Positions 23,908 to 34,337 of a stretch of 64,000 nucleotides of DNA are shown here, piece after piece. The number at the start of each line of letters is the position of its first letter. Position 1 is the stretch's first letter. The notes beneath the pieces were generated by a model. That model worked only from the letters and a program-made list of their open reading frames with translations. It did no database searches and was not told the DNA's origin. Position numbers and translations under genes: made by a program. Source of the DNA: Syncephalastrum monosporum B8922 (Eukaryota > Mucoromycota > Mucoromycetes > Mucorales > Syncephalastraceae); assembly GCA_000697355.1 (NCBI GenBank), contig JNEN01001182.1, positions 62,001-126,000 of the forward strand, written 5' to 3'.

Positions 23908-25695
23908 TCAACCCAAGCAGGATTCAAGGTCTTGCACGACGGCCTCATAAATGGTGGTGAAGAGTGGCCTCGCCTCTTGAGGTACAAGCTGCTGAACAAT
24001 ACTCTGGATCCCTCCACGGGTCTGCTGAGCGCCACGGAGACAGCGATACATAGACTTGCCGCTGTAGATATGGGCCAAAAAGCCAGGAGTCTCGGCGAGA
24101 TGGGGTATCTTGAGAACTTGAGCGAGCATATGGGAGCAAAAGATGACGCTTTGGAACTGTGCGGTCAGATGCGGTACGCGCTTCTTGGTCCACATGTTGC
24201 CTGAAGATTCTCTTTCTTGAAACTGGAGACCTAGGACGGGTGCGAGCGACCCGAGCGACCCAGCAATCAGACCTGCCAGCTCGGAGCGTTTCAAAGGGGT
24301 CTCATCGGCAGCAGACTGGTGTACAAGATAGCGAAGACACAGGATCAGTGGGACTACATGGTGATCGGCTTGCAGCGAGTGCAGGTCAGTGTGGTGTGCT
24401 GCATACAAAATGTCCTTGGGCGATGTGCTGGATGGAAGCTGTGTGCCTTCTTCAAGAAAGCGTGCAATGTGTCGGCGCTCCCGCGCGTATTCCACTACAT
24501 TACAGCCAGGTACCAGTAATTCATAGACGTACTTGCGCAAGGGCAGACTGATACTCCAGCTTGAAGATTCACGTAGATCCTCGACAAAAATGGGGGTCCA
24601 AAATGATCTGCTTTCCAGGATATCGCTGACACTGCGCCCCACGACGCCTGCCAAGACGTCCTGCTTAAGGTCGGCATCTTCGCTTTGCAGTTCCAGTAAG
24701 GGGCTAGAGGGATCATAACGCCTTATAGACTCGCGAATATCGATCTGCTGGTCCTGAATCCCGAGGCAACTGACAACTTCGTTCACGAGCGAGGCGAGCG
24801 CAGTGTGATCCGAGATACGGCTGAGAAAGAGAGCGACGTGCTTGGGCCACATGCGAGCCTTGTTGTGGCATTGGATGCCATGGGAGGCGCACCATTGTTC
24901 AATGGGACGACGTACCGGATCCACATAATCGTTGCCGAGTAACGTGCCGAAAAGCGAAAGTGCATTCACGTCGATTTGCAGCAGATTGGCGAGCTGCTCA
25001 GGCTGATACACCAGCGCGTGCACTTTGTTGTCCTGTTCCGGCTCAATCTTAAGAGTGCCCAAGGGAATATAACCTTTGCCGACGCGTGGACACACGTGGA
25101 TATCCGAGTCGCGCGAGACGCAGTAGCCGTTAGACTCGTGAGCCAGTCGCATCACGTGCGCGTCTGCTTCGCCTTGACAGGTATGATGTGGTATGCCCAG
25201 CTCGGCAATGGTTTGGCGGCACACATCGAGCATCAAGGGCGGAATGACGTAAAGGTCGCTCAGACTATGTCCTTTGCTGAGCTTGCCGTCGTAGAGTGTA
25301 CTGACACGCCCGAGCAAGTTCCGCAGACGCTCCAGTCGCGTGCCTTCTTTATCAGCTGGAAGTGCGCCGTCAAACAAAAACGTCAGCTGGAGACCGGCCT
25401 TTTGCAGCGTCAGAATATCGCGTCGAAGGTGATTGGCCACGTTCGCATATTCACCTATGCATGGATCGAGAGAGACATGAGTGCATCGGAGTGTATACAG
25501 AGAGAGTGGGGCCATACCTCCATAGTGCCAGTATTCATGGTGCTGATTAGCATAAAAATGCACAAAGGCATTACCGTCAATGATCCAGTGGTCAGGCGCA
25601 GTGTTCTGGTTATCTTCAGTCGTAGGTTGCCATGTTTGTTGAGTGGCTAGTGACGGAAACTGACGAATGAAAGCCGCCAGACCTTGAACACCCAT
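23908..25695 (-). CDS. Asteroid-family (XPG/FEN1-like) nuclease homologue
   Basis: Protein of the Asteroid (ASTE1) branch of the XPG/FEN1 structure-specific nuclease superfamily. Exons 25695-25518 and 25454-23908 give 574 aa. It starts MGVQGLAAFIRQFP, the typical XPG N region, with WIIDGNAFVHFY (first acidic motif), TFLFDGALPADKEGTRLERL, and an I region GEADAHVMRLAHESNGYCVSRDSDIHV carrying the acidic metal ligands. LFGTLLGNDYVDP follows, as in the family. The C-terminal half is helical and diverged. The 63-nt intron is a multiple of three with no stop, so a protein 21 residues longer would result if it were retained. Substrate and role are not known for fungal members; human ASTE1 was reported to act in DNA repair. 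Confidence 0.88.
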   Translation of the reverse strand: MGVQGLAAFIRQFPSLATQQTWQPTTEDNQNTAPDHWIIDGNAFVHFYANQHHEYWHYGGMAPLSLYTLRCTHVSLDPCIGEYANVANHLRRDILTLQKAGLQLTFLFDGALPADKEGTRLERLRNLLGRVSTLYDGKLSKGHSLSDLYVIPPLMLDVCRQTIAELGIPHHTCQGEADAHVMRLAHESNGYCVSRDSDIHVCPRVGKGYIPLGTLKIEPEQDNKVHALVYQPEQLANLLQIDVNALSLFGTLLGNDYVDPVRRPIEQWCASHGIQCHNKARMWPKHVALFLSRISDHTALASLVNEVVSCLGIQDQQIDIRESIRRYDPSSPLLELQSEDADLKQDVLAGVVGRSVSDILESRSFWTPIFVEDLRESSSWSISLPLRKYVYELLVPGCNVVEYARERRHIARFLEEGTQLPSSTSPKDILYAAHHTDLHSLQADHHVVPLILCLRYLVHQSAADETPLKRSELAGLIAGSLGSLAPVLGLQFQERESSGNMWTKKRVPHLTAQFQSVIFCSHMLAQVLKIPHLAETPGFLAHIYSGKSMYRCLRGAQQTRGGIQSIVQQLVPQEARPLFTTIYEAVVQDLESCLG

Positions 25696-25930
25696 ACATA
25701 AACAAATGAAAGTGTTGAGACAGTGCGTCAGAACCCGCAACTGCCATTTGACGCAATTTTTTGGGTAGCGACTTGGAAAGCATGTACGGATTGCGAGGTC
25801 TGACTATTCGTCGCAACGCTATCGCCAATTTCCTAAGGACTGCTGAAAGGCTTACCCTTCTACCCTAGCCCGTGATGCACAGTTGCGTACCAAGGAGAGG
25901 GCCTGTGGGACATATACCTTATGCAAGCTT

Positions 25931-26424
25931 TCAGAGGAAGAAGGCCGGTACGAGGATGAGACCGAAGACAACGAGGCTGCAGATAATGACGATGATACAA
26001 GCTAATGTTGGCCTAGAAGCATTGTCTTCCGCGGTGTCTGAGAACTCAACAAGCTCTCGCCCTTTGACACCGATGACGATAGGAGGGCGAAGTGACAGCT
26101 GCAACTGCGGATCAGGACAAAAATATAGAAGGTATTTAAATACACAGTGAATACGACAATTTCATTCACTTGGCATGTTGATCAGCGATACTGAGCAAGG
26201 CTGGATGGTGGCAGAGTCATTGAAGATTATCAAGCCGCTTTCCACAGCTCTGGGAGTATATCAATTATTGATAACGCCCGGCTCAACGCAGAGCTAGTTC
26301 ATAGCCGACAGTGGTGTCAAATACCATGGAGAACCGAGAAGAGGAAAGAGCAATCATTAATGTCATTCACGATTGGTATGCAGTGTAAAAGAAGGCGTCT
26401 TATTTTCTTCTCTTCCTTCATCAT
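25931..26424 (-). CDS. Possible small single-pass membrane protein, tentative model
   Basis: A three-exon model (26424-26325, 26247-26192, 26104-25931) gives 109 aa. The last exon is the best-supported part: 57 residues starting LQLSLRPPIVIGVKGRELVE and ending in RPTLACIIVIICSLVVFGLI plus LVPAFFL, a strong C-terminal transmembrane segment directly followed by the stop. The middle exon reads AVESGLIIFNDSATIQPCS in frame through GT-AG junctions. The first exon, starting MMKEEKKIRRLLLHC, is only weakly supported. No family was recognised. Its tail end lies 236 bp upstream of the Asteroid start on the same strand. It may be a real but poorly conserved gene or a chance open frame. Confidence 0.4.
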
Positions 26425-28081
26425 CCCGTCCGTCCTTATTCAGTATGTACTGTACTAAATACAAGTCTGCCGTAAATTGACAGAAGATATTTGTGTACCT
26501 TACTTTTGGTTCGCAGGGCAAATTGCTGCCGTTTTACCTGGTGTACTTCGATATTTCCTTCGAGCCGTCTTACACGTATCATATGTTCCATAGGGATAAA
26601 GAAAGTCAGCTTGGATTCATGCAAATTGCCCTAAATGGAAGAGAAAATATGGGTCTGGTCCTGGCAAAGTCGTTTTCTTTTCCCAACCTCTATGAGAACT
26701 TTAAACTTCCAACTTTATGTGAAGTATATACGCGCTGAATGAAACTGGAAGGCATTATGTATGTATTTTTATTTATTACTGTTGTTAATGCTCTACCTAA
26801 GCATATTTTACCATCTACATCCTTCGGTGTCTACAAAGATACCATTCGGTTTGGTTTCCCTCTTCAGACACGCGCTTTATGAGCCCCTTCTATTCTTGGC
26901 ACGTGCGAAGTGTAAGATCGCACAGAAGGTATTGAAGCGGTCGTGCCCGAATAAAAGTCGCAGAACCAAGTTACCAATGTAGTTTCTGAAATGTGTCTGA
27001 CGGCTGGCGTCATTATCCAATGGCATGGGTATATCAAGTTTACAGGTATAGATGACGCTAGTGCATAAAACATATGCTACAATGTGGTTAGTGTTCACCA
27101 GGAATAAAAAGAAAAGTTTTGCAGCAAAAATAGTCTAATAATATGCCATCAGCTGCTCGGCGCTGAACCGCAGTGACTACCTTGATAGGTCCATTCATGC
27201 TTCAGACTGCAAGACGGGTGCCTTGCGATTCTTTGTCACAGCCATACATATTTTTCACCCAAAAATAGCGGACATTTGTTTTGGAAATACAGCGCTACAG
27301 GCGTCAACTGCCTGACCCGGCGCTGCATGGAGAATTTAACGAAGCCCGGCTGTCCCATGATGGGGCAAGGGTGGGAGTGCTTATTTGAGCTAATATGGAA
27401 ATGTTTGTGGCTCACAAGGAAAAGCTAAACTACAAACGACGTGACTTGTATCCATGCTATTTCATTTGCATGCTGCGACCGCAACATTGATGGTGCTGAT
27501 TTTGCTATTTCCTACCAAATCCCCTTCATGCATCTGCCTCCCTTTGTGTGGTACGGCCATCCTTATGAGAAACTTCGCTTGGTTCCGATTGGTCTATATT
27601 GTGTAGAGCAACCAGTAAGCACATTCGACTCCGTGCTGCGCAGAGTACATAGCCTGAAGCACAAAGGATGAAACCTTTTGCTATTACGTAAACTCCATAG
27701 TCTACAGAAATATATCACGTTGTTCAAAATGCGGAAGATTTCTCATACGACACATGGATGGAGGATGAAGAGTGCAGAAGGCAGAAATAGATCAGATTTG
27801 TGAAACATGCGGCATATGTGAAATTTAAAATGTGGTGCTCGCCCACCCACACCGTACAATACACACGCTGCGACGACAGGGACTCGTGAGGATCCCTTGA
27901 ACAACCCAGCACCCATTTACCAACGGGTCAGCAAATGATAATCTCGCCATGCTTCCCCAAAAAAGAAAACGCCGCAGCGAAAACGAAAAAAGTCAAGACA
28001 AGGACGCACCACAGTTTTTGTTCGTCCCCCACGTTGCGTGATCCTCCTCGTTTTTCATGTCACCTGTTTGGGGCCCAACAT

Positions 28082-28083
<2 letters not shown>

Positions 28084-28118
<35 letters not shown>
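28084..28118 (+). repeat. CAG trinucleotide microsatellite
   Basis: An uninterrupted run of about 11-12 CAG units, followed by CATCAC-type imperfect units. It lies in intergenic DNA upstream of the cyclin gene, and no convincing coding frame covers it. Confidence 0.9.
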
Positions 28119-28120
<2 letters not shown>

Positions 28121-28544
28121 CACCAGCATCACCAATTTATAAATCAAGTTAATATGCAAAAGCGGTTTAGAATGGAAACGAAAAAAGGATGCATCTTTGC
28201 TTATCTCCATGGGGGCTTTTTTGGGGTCTCGCTGGGCTCTCTCGTTGGCAGTGCTCAGCAAGAGAAGGAGAGAGAGAGAAAGATTATCACGGTCAGATAC
28301 AATGAAATGTGATGTGAGACACACGATGAGATGATATACGAGTATAAAGTGTATATGTGGAGGAGGGCCGCGCCACATGAGCTGCCGAGTTTGGGAAAGG
28401 GTGAAGGTGACGATGATGCTGCCGCAGCAATTGAACACGCACCCCCAAGCCACTCCGCTCAACACGCACACAGAAGAAGCGATGATGAGAGTGAGTGAGT
28501 GGAATCACGCCCCCCCTAGTTTTAGACCCCCCAATCCGCAGCAT

Positions 28545-28553
28545 TATAAAAGG
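28545..28553 (+). promoter_or_regulatory. Candidate TATA box of the cyclin gene
   Basis: TATAAAAGG about 400 bp upstream of the ATG at 28956. Pyrimidine-rich leader sequence fills the gap. The role is inferred from motif and position. Confidence 0.4.
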
Positions 28554-28955
28554 ACAAGGTTTGTTTAACCGCTCCCATTGGTTTTCGCTTTGTCCTTTTC
28601 GCTTCTGCTTTTCTTTCGACTTGACCCATTCAAAAGCGTCCTGTTTATCTCTTTCTCTTTATTTCACCACTTTCTAACGACATAACAACACCTGCCTATT
28701 TTTAAACGACAACTTTTTTAAACCACTTTTAACACACACACACACACAACTTCTTTTTATTTTTCCCATGTTCCGGTTAATCTAGATCCTCAGCACCATT
28801 TACCCACTACGACTTTCTACATTACAGCGATTTCTTTTTATTTCACATTCCCCTTTACCCCATGTCTCACTAATTTCCCTTTCTAAACCCACCAGAAAAG
28901 AGAAAAAAGAAGAACGACACACATCCCTGCCCTTTTTCTTTTCTCTTCAGCACCA

Positions 28956-30129
28956 ATGACTACGTCTGATGTCCAACTACCAACGCACTCCTTCGAGCTC
29001 GTGGTTTTGCCACAGGAGCCGAAGCTCCAACCTATGAATCACCCAAGCGAAAACAACGAAAACAACCAACCCAATGCAACGTTACAAACCCATCCAGCGT
29101 GGCACATCAACCCTACCACCGTTGGCAACGCCCCCCTTTCTCCGCCGTGTACATATTCTTCCTCCGTTTCTTCTGCGTCGTCGTCCTCCGTGTTCTCCAC
29201 CTGCTCGTCCCTTTCCGACCACGAACCTTACGAAACCTACCGCCAGTTTTATGACGCTTCGAGGCAAGAACGTACGGTCCTCATTGGCAAACTTGTCGGT
29301 AAGCGTTTGTTTGAGAAATCACTAGGAGTTGTCAAGTTCTCGTCATTAAAATCATGTTGCTCTCTTTCTTTTATATATATAATTTTACTATCACTATTAT
29401 GACTCGCTACTACTTGCTTTAGACACGGCTGCGGATATTATGGATTCCATCTGGCATCCTCGGTTCTTGCAGGAACCGAATGCTAAAGTCGTCTGTACCC
29501 GCGCCTTCGTTCATGAAATCCTCAAGCGGACCAAAACCACCTATTCCACTTTGCAGATTAGCTTGTTCTACTTGCTTCGTGTCAAGAAGCAGGTCCATGA
29601 ACGCCTCTTGAAACGAAAACAAAGTCAACAGCAACGCGCAGCAGCCGCTGCCGCTCTGGCCGCTCAACAATCAGCTGCCCCTGCTACGCCTCCCTCTTCT
29701 CAAGAAGAAGAATCGGACAGCGAAGAGCCGTGTGCCGGCGCCGACTGTGCTACTCCTGCTCCTATCGATACTGCTTCGCAAACGCAACCCCAACAACAAA
29801 AGCAACCACAGGAGCAGAAGCAGAAGCAACAGCCAGTCTCTGAGCGCCTAGACGATCTTATCTGCTGCGGCCGGCGTATGTTCCTTGCCTCTCTCATGGT
29901 AGCCTCGAAATACCTCCACGACAAGAACTATCGCAACACGGCTTGGTCCAAGATCTCTGGGCTCTCAGTGGCCGAAGTCAACGCTTCTGAACTCGCCTTT
30001 CTGCGCTTGATCGATTACAAGCTCTTTATCAGCAAACCTACCTTTGATAAGTGGTACGCTACTCTGCACAGTTTCATTCAGAAGCATCACAATGTTCGAG
30101 CTCAAATAAACGACACGAAGGACGCTTAA
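28956..30129 (+). CDS. PHO80/Pcl-type cyclin
   Basis: Cyclin of the PHO80-like group, which activates Pho85-type kinases in phosphate, nutrient and cell-cycle control. Exons 28956-29298 and 29423-30129 give 349 aa. The first 80 residues are Asn/Ser/Pro-rich. The cyclin box begins near RFLQEP (residue about 127), with VHEILKRTKTTYSTLQISLFYLLRVK, and resumes at CGRRMFLASLMVASKYLHD and KNYRNTAWSKISGLSVAEVN, ending LAFLRLIDYKLFIS. Between the two halves is a low-complexity insert of about 85 residues, rich in Gln, Ala and Glu. The insert falls within the box where other family members have a shorter loop. Start is the first ATG after a CT-rich leader. Confidence 0.88.
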
Positions 30130-31039
30130 CGTCTTCTTCAGGAAAACGTAGACTGCATCGATTACGTTGCCCTCACTCCGTCCGACCCGCAGCCCTTTTT
30201 TTGCCCTCCACGCACGGAAATGGGACCCAAAAAAGGACCATGCGCGCCCGCCTTTTCTTTTTCCCGCACGCTATCGCCATCTTCTTTCGTTGATCGCATG
30301 GTATTTTGTGCGGGGGCGTGGAGGAAGGTAGCGAGGAAGAGGTGGACTGGACTGGATGTGTGTGTATGTGTGTGTGTGTGTGTGTGTGGCATGTGTGCGT
30401 ATATGTGTGTATATGTGTATTGTGATGTTTTTTTTTTGATTTTTTTTTCTCACCCGTACACGGTACCGCCCGACTTGCAAGGACACGCGTGACACAAGCT
30501 GCCATATCTGACCAGTCTTGTTCTTTCTCGGCTCTCAGTGTGTTGCTGACACGACCGTGCTTAGGCTTTTTGGTACTTGAACTATTTCGATCATTTACCT
30601 TTTTGCTTATTGTTTTCTTTTTTTCTTGTGGAGGATGTGTTTCCCTGTGAAACAGGGGAGACACGTGTGGACGAAAAGAATACGATAAGCAAGAAGGCGG
30701 TAGATGGCATATAGATTGATTCTCCAGATACCCGGGCTGCTGTTATTTTTTCTTTTTTTTTGCGACGCCTTACCTGTGTCACGGAATAAAGCAAGCACAG
30801 CCTGCTGCCTCTGAACGCATGACCCATAGACAAAAAAAAGGGGGGGCGCTGGTATCGAATGGTTGTACAAGGGAAGAATTACGCTGTTTAATAATCTTTT
30901 GCCGTTTTTGAGGTAAATGACATTTATAAATGGGCAAGCGTCGGTCGTGTCTTCTGTTTCTGTCATGGGATGATATGGGACGAGGGGTATGCTATGCTGA
31001 TGAGATGCAAAGTGAGGTAAAAGAAAATAGGCAAGGAAA
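30130..31039. other. Convergent 3' region with TG repeat
   Basis: About 900 bp between the cyclin and Spt23/Mga2 stops. It contains a (TG)n run near 30356-30389 and long T runs at 30428-30450. No gene recognised. Confidence 0.5.
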
Positions 31040-34000
31040 TTAGGATGCAAAGAGAGAAGGGCGGCGATAGTGCTGTTGCAAGAGAGCCATGGACACATGG
31101 CCTCGTACTTGGTACACAAGAAACCCAATAGTTACTACAGAAGATATAGATAGTCATGACGAATGAATAGATTGCTCGGGAACAGATGGAAGCTATAGAA
31201 CAAAACCTTACCCAAGAGTAATGGCAACCAAAACAGATAGAGACGTTTGTCGAGCTTGTGGCGTTCTTGAAGGCCAAGGCCCTCCTGATCCATCTGCTGC
31301 GTTTTTTTCAGACTCACATTCGGCTCGTCGTCGTCCACACCGTCATCAGCTGAAACATGGGCTTCCGCCAAGTTCTGCAGGCTGTGAAAGCGCCGCAGGA
31401 GAGCAGTCGATGGCGGATGCCGCTTGGACTGGATGACCATGTCGTCGCAGAACCGAGACTGAGCGTGCATCTGGCCACCTGATGCAGTGATAAGCATGTC
31501 GGCTATATCACCAAAGCCTTTGGTACAAGCCAGGTGGAGTGGCGTCAGCCCGTTTCGGTCTTGTGCATCCACTGGCGCATCGAGTTGTAACAGGACCTGC
31601 ACCAGAGTGGGATAACAGCACATGACGGCAAGATGGAGCAGTGTGTGTCCCGTTGCATTGGCGGCAGACACGTCGCGTACACCGGTGGCGCGCAACGCGC
31701 GCACCACGCGCTCTTCAAGGACCGTGGTTTCCTTGTCTGCTTTTTGCTGCAGCTGCAGTTGCTGTGAAGGCACGACCACAGGTTTTCCCTCACTGGTCGT
31801 GTTGTTCTGGTTGCCTTGAACAATGCCCATGGCGACCTGTTTGGCGTCGTGGAGCTTGCCTGTCATCTTGAGCCCCACCACTTGGAGCGCCAGCTCAAGC
31901 AGTGCCTGATCGTTGGTGTCATAATAGTGGAATAAAGTCACATCGGTCCCTTCGACGAGAAGCGGGTGTTCTTTGAAGGAGACAACGACCGGGCCAGCTT
32001 GCATGGCAGGGGGTAACACGCACACGAGTGTGCTCGGACTCCAGCAGAGCGTCGTAGCAGGCCGGTCACCAAAGAGGCAGGTCAGGCCGCGGTAAAAATT
32101 GCTGCCGAGGATCGTGATCTCCACGCCGCCGTAGGTTGGTCCCTGTGCAGGAACAAGTCGGCTCACACGCGGCTGCGGCTGCGGCTGCTGCGGCTGTGGC
32201 TGTGGCTGTGCCGGTAAGGATGGGGGTATCACGGATGGGTGTGGCAAGTGTGGTATCATCATGCTATTGCGGTATGGCATGGCATCCAAGCTGCCAGAAA
32301 ACGGCGACGACGAGGACGACGCAGGAAGACTCGATGGGAATGGTTGGCCGACGTCATTTGATACTGTATTTGACTCGTTTCCGGGCCAAGCGGGCAGAGC
32401 GAGACCATTATTACCATCTTCAAAAACGTTGAATGCATGCTCTTCGACCGGTGTTGGCAACGGTGTGGTCGTCGTTGAGCTAATAGTGTAATCTGGCAAA
32501 CCAAAAAGGGGTCCGTGCGAAGGCACGGTTGGTTGTATCGGCGGCTGTTGCTGTTGCTGCTGCAGTTGGGGCTGATGATGATGATGATGATGCAGTGGGG
32601 ATGGGTCGGCGTTTTGCGTGCACATAGAACCACGCCGCGATGAGACAGGCGTGACAGGCACAGTATGCGCAGGAAGGGAATCGTCTCCTCGGCGTCGCTT
32701 TCGGTTCGTAGGCTGCTTGATACTCTTGTGATCATCCGTAATCATGATAGGGGGCGTCTCGCCTGTTGCCACGAGTGCGCCGTTCAGATGCATCGTAAAT
32801 CGAATCCTAGACAGTAACATGTCAGTGACAAGACCCGGTACATATCAATTTGAGTTATCATCCTACCGGAAACCGACGCGTTCATTGTGGTGCCTGCAAT
32901 AGCAAGTGATACGGGTCGGCAAGATGGCGTCACTTGAGCTAAAGTTCAGCAAGGGATCACAGTTGAAAATAAGCACGCGGTCGCGTTCCTGCTCAAAAGC
33001 CTCATCGCTGGTAGAGACAGGACCGCAGTCCTTTTTGCGTTCTGCTCGCTTACGCTATACATATGTCAGTCAGTTTGAGAAAAGAAAATAACCAAAGAAC
33101 AAAAAGGGTATGCGAATTGATGTACCTCTCGCCGAACGCAGCCCGCGCACATGCGCACCGCACGAGACGGATCGCTTACGCACACGACGGCAGCATCAAG
33201 GTCAATAACCGGGTCTTTGGCTGACTGGGTTCCAGGTGTGTTGTTCTTCTTCGTTAGGGATTTGCGCAGCTTGGCACGCGCCAGCATGCGTTCAGGCAGT
33301 CGCAAGTGCGAAGCCAGAGGTACTTTGGTACCATTTTCTGTTACCAGCTGGATACATAATTTGATTTGTGTCTCGACTCTGCTTTTCGCGCCATTGTCTG
33401 GAACACCCAATATTCGTATGTGCAAGGGCTGGCTGGTGTCGGGCGGTTCATGGTGATGTCTGTATATGGTTCCGTTATAATAAACCGAGAGACATGCCGG
33501 TGTTTAAGCACTCACATGAGTAATGCTGCTGATGAAGAAGTCGCAGTCGAATAATTCTCATTCGTAATAGTAGCCTGCGCTGCAGATGGAGCAGTGGAAT
33601 CCAACATCATCATGGTATCATCTTTGATGGGCCTAAAAGATAAGACAGAAAGGCAGGATCATCAATATCAGTTCAGTGCGCATAAAACTCGATCTAAACA
33701 AGTCGAGCACATGAACAAGTCATGTACATCGGATTGATAACCACACGTACATCGTCGATGATGAAGCCTGCTGCTCTAGTCTACTGTTCAAATCGTTCAT
33801 TTCGTTCGTATCGTGCGTATCGGTATCCATGGCTAATTTATGCTCATGGTGATTTGGTTCGCGCCATCGGTAGTCCTATACACCAACAACAGATCAATAC
33901 AACGAGAACACTCCAGCAAAAAGGAGGCACTAGATGGATAGGATATTCTAGCATTGCCTATTTTATACCTGGATAGACTGGGCAGCTGAAGAGTGTGAAG

Positions 34001-34337
34001 TGGCGGACGACATGGATTTGGGCGAGGTGCAGGCAGCAAACGAGTCGGAGGACGAGGTAGAAGAAACCGACTCGCGAAAACGATGGGGGAACGTCTCTTT
34101 TTGAGCGTGTATTGACTGCGAAAAGAAGGACGGGTTGAGAAACTGTATACCACTGCTGCTGTCGTCGTCGTTGTCGTTATTGTGAGTGTTGTTGCCGTGG
34201 GTGAATGATTCCCGCTTTATTAATGAATCGTTTGGGCTGTCTTGGTCGGGATCGCCTTTGACCCAAGCCGTGCCATTCATGGGTGACGGGTGCTCAGACA
34301 GGTCCTTCTTAGATGTCGAAGGGGTAGAATGGAGCAT
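31040..34337 (-). CDS. Spt23/Mga2-like membrane-tethered transcription factor
   Basis: Homologue of Spt23/Mga2, ER-anchored factors that are cleaved to activate fatty-acid desaturase genes. Exons 34337-33969, 33875-33751, 33632-33516, 33459-33126, 33054-32867, 32806-31212 and 31134-31040 give 940 aa. The conserved N-terminal region is clear: KSRVETQIKLCIQLVTENG, RLPERMLARAKLRK, VCVSDPSRAVRMCAGCVRRE, then LIFNCDPLLNF, DAILPTRITCYCRHHNERVGF and RIRFTMHLNG. An IPT/TIG domain (VPAQGPTYGGVEITILGSNF) lies near 590-675, ankyrin repeats (GHTLLHLAVM, NGLTPLHLACTKGFGDIADM) near 770-830, and a C-terminal hydrophobic anchor (LYLFWLPLLLVTIGFLVYQV) before a short lumenal tail. His- and Gln-rich low complexity separates the blocks. 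An in-frame ATG 15 codons upstream (34382) is an alternative start. Confidence 0.92.

Larger units (their letters stand above)
26425..28955. other. Gene-poor region with CAG repeat and cyclin promoter
   Basis: About 2.5 kb. Several open frames of 60-80 codons exist, none with a recognisable product. A CAG trinucleotide run lies at 28084-28118. A TATAAAAGG element near 28545 and a 370-bp CT-rich stretch lead into the cyclin start at 28956. Confidence 0.5.

Noticed and set aside
28084..28118. CAG run as a coding polyglutamine tract
   Set aside because: The surrounding frame has no family, and the run lies upstream of the cyclin TATA-like element and CT-rich leader.
30173..30664. Minus-strand frame with His/Thr repeats
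   Set aside because: Produced by the TG microsatellite read on the opposite strand.
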